From Archegozetes longisetosus (taxonomy: Eukaryota; Arthropoda; Arachnida; Sarcoptiformes; Trhypochthoniidae): 64,000 nt of DNA. The stretch spans positions 5,511,180-5,575,179 of the forward strand of contig JAEMBT020000009.1 of NCBI GenBank assembly GCA_018873245.2. Reading direction: 5' to 3'. Made by a program: the position numbers and the translations under genes. This document shows, piece after piece, positions 61,192-64,000 of the stretch (position 1 is the first letter of the stretch; each line of letters opens with the position of its first letter). Under the pieces are notes generated by a model. The model searched no databases. It had not been told where the DNA came from and saw nothing but the letters and a program-made list of their open reading frames with translations.

Positions 61192-61763
61192 TAGGGTATC
61201 CAAGTGTCCCGGAATGGACAGGACAGTCCTGGATTTTATCCTTTCCTTGCAGAGTCCCGGGAGTACACATTCCAGGACGGCTTATGTCCCAGAATTAAAC
61301 ATAACAATTATTACAGGCTAACTTTGCAAAGCAAGAATGTTTTGCAAAATAATTTTAATCTTTATTTTCTCTTTATGTTCTATTTTATCTGAAAGTAATT
61401 TTATTAATTTGACTAAAATTGTAGGATGTTTTTAGCAATACCTATTAGTAATGATTATGTTGAGCGCGTTTTTAGTGTAATTACAAATTTATGGACAGAT
61501 GAAAGAAATCAAATGAGAATTAGCTTAGTAAAAGCAGAGATTTGCATTAAGTTTAATTTTGATATACCATGCACAGAGTTTTGTGATTTTGTAAAAAACA
61601 ATGTTGTTTTACTAAATGCTGTAAAATCTGGGAAAAATACAGTTTTATTAAAAATAAATAATCTTTTAAATAAGAATCAAAAACATATTAATTTAGATAT
61701 TTTTGAACTAAAAGGTTCCTCTGTGATGTCCTGGAATTAGGTTTAGAAAACTTGGCCACCGTA
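61192..61763 (+). mobile_element. Internally deleted hAT element
   Basis: Ends TAGGGTATCCAAGTGTCC and (reverse complement) TACGGTGGCCAAGTTTTC, the G-G-T-x-x-C-C-A type TIR seen in many hAT elements. It is flanked by GATATAAC (61184-61191) and GATATGAC (61764-61771), an 8-bp duplication with one mismatch. The 572-bp element keeps only the last transposase exon. Confidence 0.85.
61426..61740 (+). pseudogene. hAT transposase C-terminal exon
   Basis: After an acceptor-like TTGTAG the frame reads IPISNDYVERVFSVITNLWT, followed by DERNQMR and KAEICIKFNF, the hAT dimerisation domain with its V-E-R-x-F-S and R motifs intact, then a polar tail to TAG 61738-61740. The catalytic part is missing, so the element cannot move itself. 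The small fragment at 6264-6380 is a relative. Confidence 0.85.
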
Positions 61764-64000
61764 GATATGACCCGTAATATGTTATGAAAAAAATTTATCA
61801 AACATAAAAATGAGGAATAATTTACCATTTATTTAAACTTTCCTGTGGTGATTGAATCTTTATTAAAAGTAAACACAGATTTTCTTATGAGATAAACCCA
61901 CTTACCATCGCAATTGCACCTAATAATAAGTTTGATAAGTCATATTCAAATCATATGTTCGTATAAGGCAGTAGTTATTTAAAGAACAAATTTTTAGATT
62001 CGAATAAATGTTGATATAACCAAATAATTTACGTTTTGAATTATATTTATTCATAGGTGATTATTAGCCTCAGGCAGACTTGATACAAATAAATTAGTTA
62101 TTTACTTTAAATAAAACAATGACTGCTTTATATATAACTTGAATGACTTGTCAGTTTATGATCAATTTTTTGAAGGTATCAAACCGTAAGAAAATCTATA
62201 AATCTCATCAAACTTTTAAGTTCAATTACATCAACTTTTGTTAGTAAGTGTATGATCTAGCTTTTCAGATTTTGTTAAATAAGAATTGATTACTTAATAT
62301 TTTTTATCAAAGATTATCCTTATTATAACGGATATTTGTTTTGATTCCCCTGATTCCTAAGTTGAGTAATAACTGAATGCTTTAGCTTAACCAGCAAACA
62401 GGTCGATATCGTAGCTTTAGAAAGTATAGCAAATTTGACTTAAGAAGTTAAGTGGCGGATAACAACTGTTTCTAACCAATACTTTTGAATATCTCACTAA
62501 ATAAGAAAAGATGAATTAACATTGCTTTTTGTAATTAAATAACTTTTTCAATTTTTGCGAATTCCCAGCAATGAAAAATAGATTTGATTTATTTAATCTG
62601 ACTTTAATATGCGAAGATGTGCGTACGGTCCTCATTGAAGCTCATATTCCAGTTAAGGCACCTAGTTCCAGTCAGCTAAATAAGACTGATAAAGGTCTAA
62701 CCTACACTCAAACTCATAAAGCATTATTGATGAACGTGAAATTCAACAATACATACTTCTTTGCTCAGTAAAGTATTTGATTACGCAAAACAAAAGTTAT
62801 ACTGTATGTCATTTTTGAGATTGTTTTTAAATTTGAAGTTAAGTAAAATTATGAAATTTTTTACTCGTATTATAAATCATTTGATGGATATTTCGTAAAT
62901 AAGTCATTTCGAATTGTTCAAAAAAATTAAATAATTGTTGAACTTGAAAACAATATGAAAACAATTTCTTGTTAAAATAGTTCGTTCGAGAATTAATATA
63001 ACTAATCAAATTGATGTGACCAGACATTTCAGAAGTTCTGATATTGCGTCAGAATAAACGAATTTTTGTCTAAAAATAGCACTTGATAATTCTTTTGCAC
63101 TTTTCAGTAAGTTTTACAATTTCTAAGATATCAGTTTTGGTGCCCACTTTGAAACTTTTTAATTTACCAAAATCAACTGAGACAAGAACTGATCACACTA
63201 GTCATATCCAAATAGTTTCGAAATTTCCCATCATCTAGAACTTGATCAGCATACATACGATGAATTTTCATTTTTTATATTAATCTAGGAAATAAATCTT
63301 GACAGCAATGTTGAAGCATAATAAAAAAGGTAATGAATTCTACTCGCAAGTGTTAACTATAAATAAATCCAGAACTTCACCAATTATTGTTTGGATGTTA
63401 TGTGCTATTTATTTTCATATTTCATTTGCTAACAGAAATAAACTAAGCCAAATATTTTCAAGATGATCTTAATATCATTATTCTAATTTCTATTTATTTA
63501 ATTGAATTTGATTCACGAAAAAGTTCATTATTTAAATGGCACATACATTAAAGTGATTCATTTAATGCTTCATTATTTTTCTATTAATTTGAAGCATATT
63601 ATAATTCGAAGCTCGTCTAAACTCACTTTGAGCGTCTAATTAATTTGTATTCAAAGCCCATAAATGCTGGTAAATTAGAATATCTTCACCAAGGTCTTTG
63701 GTTAGGAAACTTTGATTCGATTACAGAGACAGCACATTGCTTCAAATTTATGCATGAGAAAAGTAGCATTTTCACATTCATGAATGATAATGATAACATA
63801 TAAGCCTCACTAAACAATTCCTAAGGTATAAGTATTCGCCTTAGATCATACTCTGTTGAATTCAGTACTTCTGGCAATGAATATCTGTTATGTCTCACAT
63901 CTACTTATGTGATTACTCTGCATAATCGCGAAGAGCTATTAAACTGAAGTTCTCAAGTTTAATTTTTAATTTTTTAATAAGTATTCAGCAACATATTATC
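61764..64000. other. Intergenic to the window end, nothing recognised
   Basis: The 66-codon ORF 62571-62771 (+) follows an acceptor-like TTCCCAG and has mixed composition but no motif. Nothing else is supported. Confidence 0.45.

Overview
The window is strongly AT-rich eukaryotic DNA. Genes are sparse and split by introns, several of them very short (47 to 83 nt). It is crowded with small DNA transposons. Gene content (an arthropod-type trissin-receptor-like GPCR, a membrane fatty acyl-CoA reductase, a gustatory receptor whose sixth-helix region has the N-N-Y-W pattern I associate with mite and tick receptors, and an ionotropic receptor pseudogene) points to an arthropod, most likely a mite or other chelicerate. 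That lineage call is an inference.

Layout. 0-6.5 kb holds inverted repeats, a nearly complete mariner (2075-3320) with one frameshift, and a foldback element (5231-5862) inside a roughly 300-bp repeat whose uninterrupted copy lies inverted at 18058-18352. A two-exon MIF-family gene is at 7431-7849 (-), and a single-exon secreted cysteine-rich protein gene at 9166-9543 (-). From 10 to 19 kb there are microsatellites, transposon debris and a possible LTR that truncates a signal-peptide ORF. At 19.66-22.3 kb a 5'-truncated piggyBac element abuts an ionotropic receptor pseudogene, which is itself split by a 294-bp solo LTR with a GCTA target duplication. Two inverted copies of one MITE follow (22.9-23.5 kb).

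25925-30573 (-) is a complete seven-exon fatty acyl-CoA reductase gene whose exon phases all agree (525 aa). 30.6-42.8 kb is largely intergenic, with three TIR elements. 42841-48111 (+) is a three-exon trissin-receptor-like GPCR (405 aa); its 3.2-kb second intron holds three MITEs. 50805-52191 (-) is a three-exon gustatory receptor (422 aa). The rest holds a TIR element carrying a 9-bp satellite, a 20-bp minisatellite, an orphan exon-like ORF, hAT remnants, and a short hAT element with recognisable ends and an 8-bp duplication (61192-61763).

The genes are unrelated in function: lipid reduction, neuropeptide sensing, taste, and a MIF-type cytokine/tautomerase. Nothing suggests co-regulation. 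The main story is repeated insertion of TA-targeting, hAT, piggyBac and LTR elements, with several target-site duplications readable directly and one receptor gene visibly destroyed. All exon models were made by hand from splice signals, reading frame and family resemblance; no database search was run.
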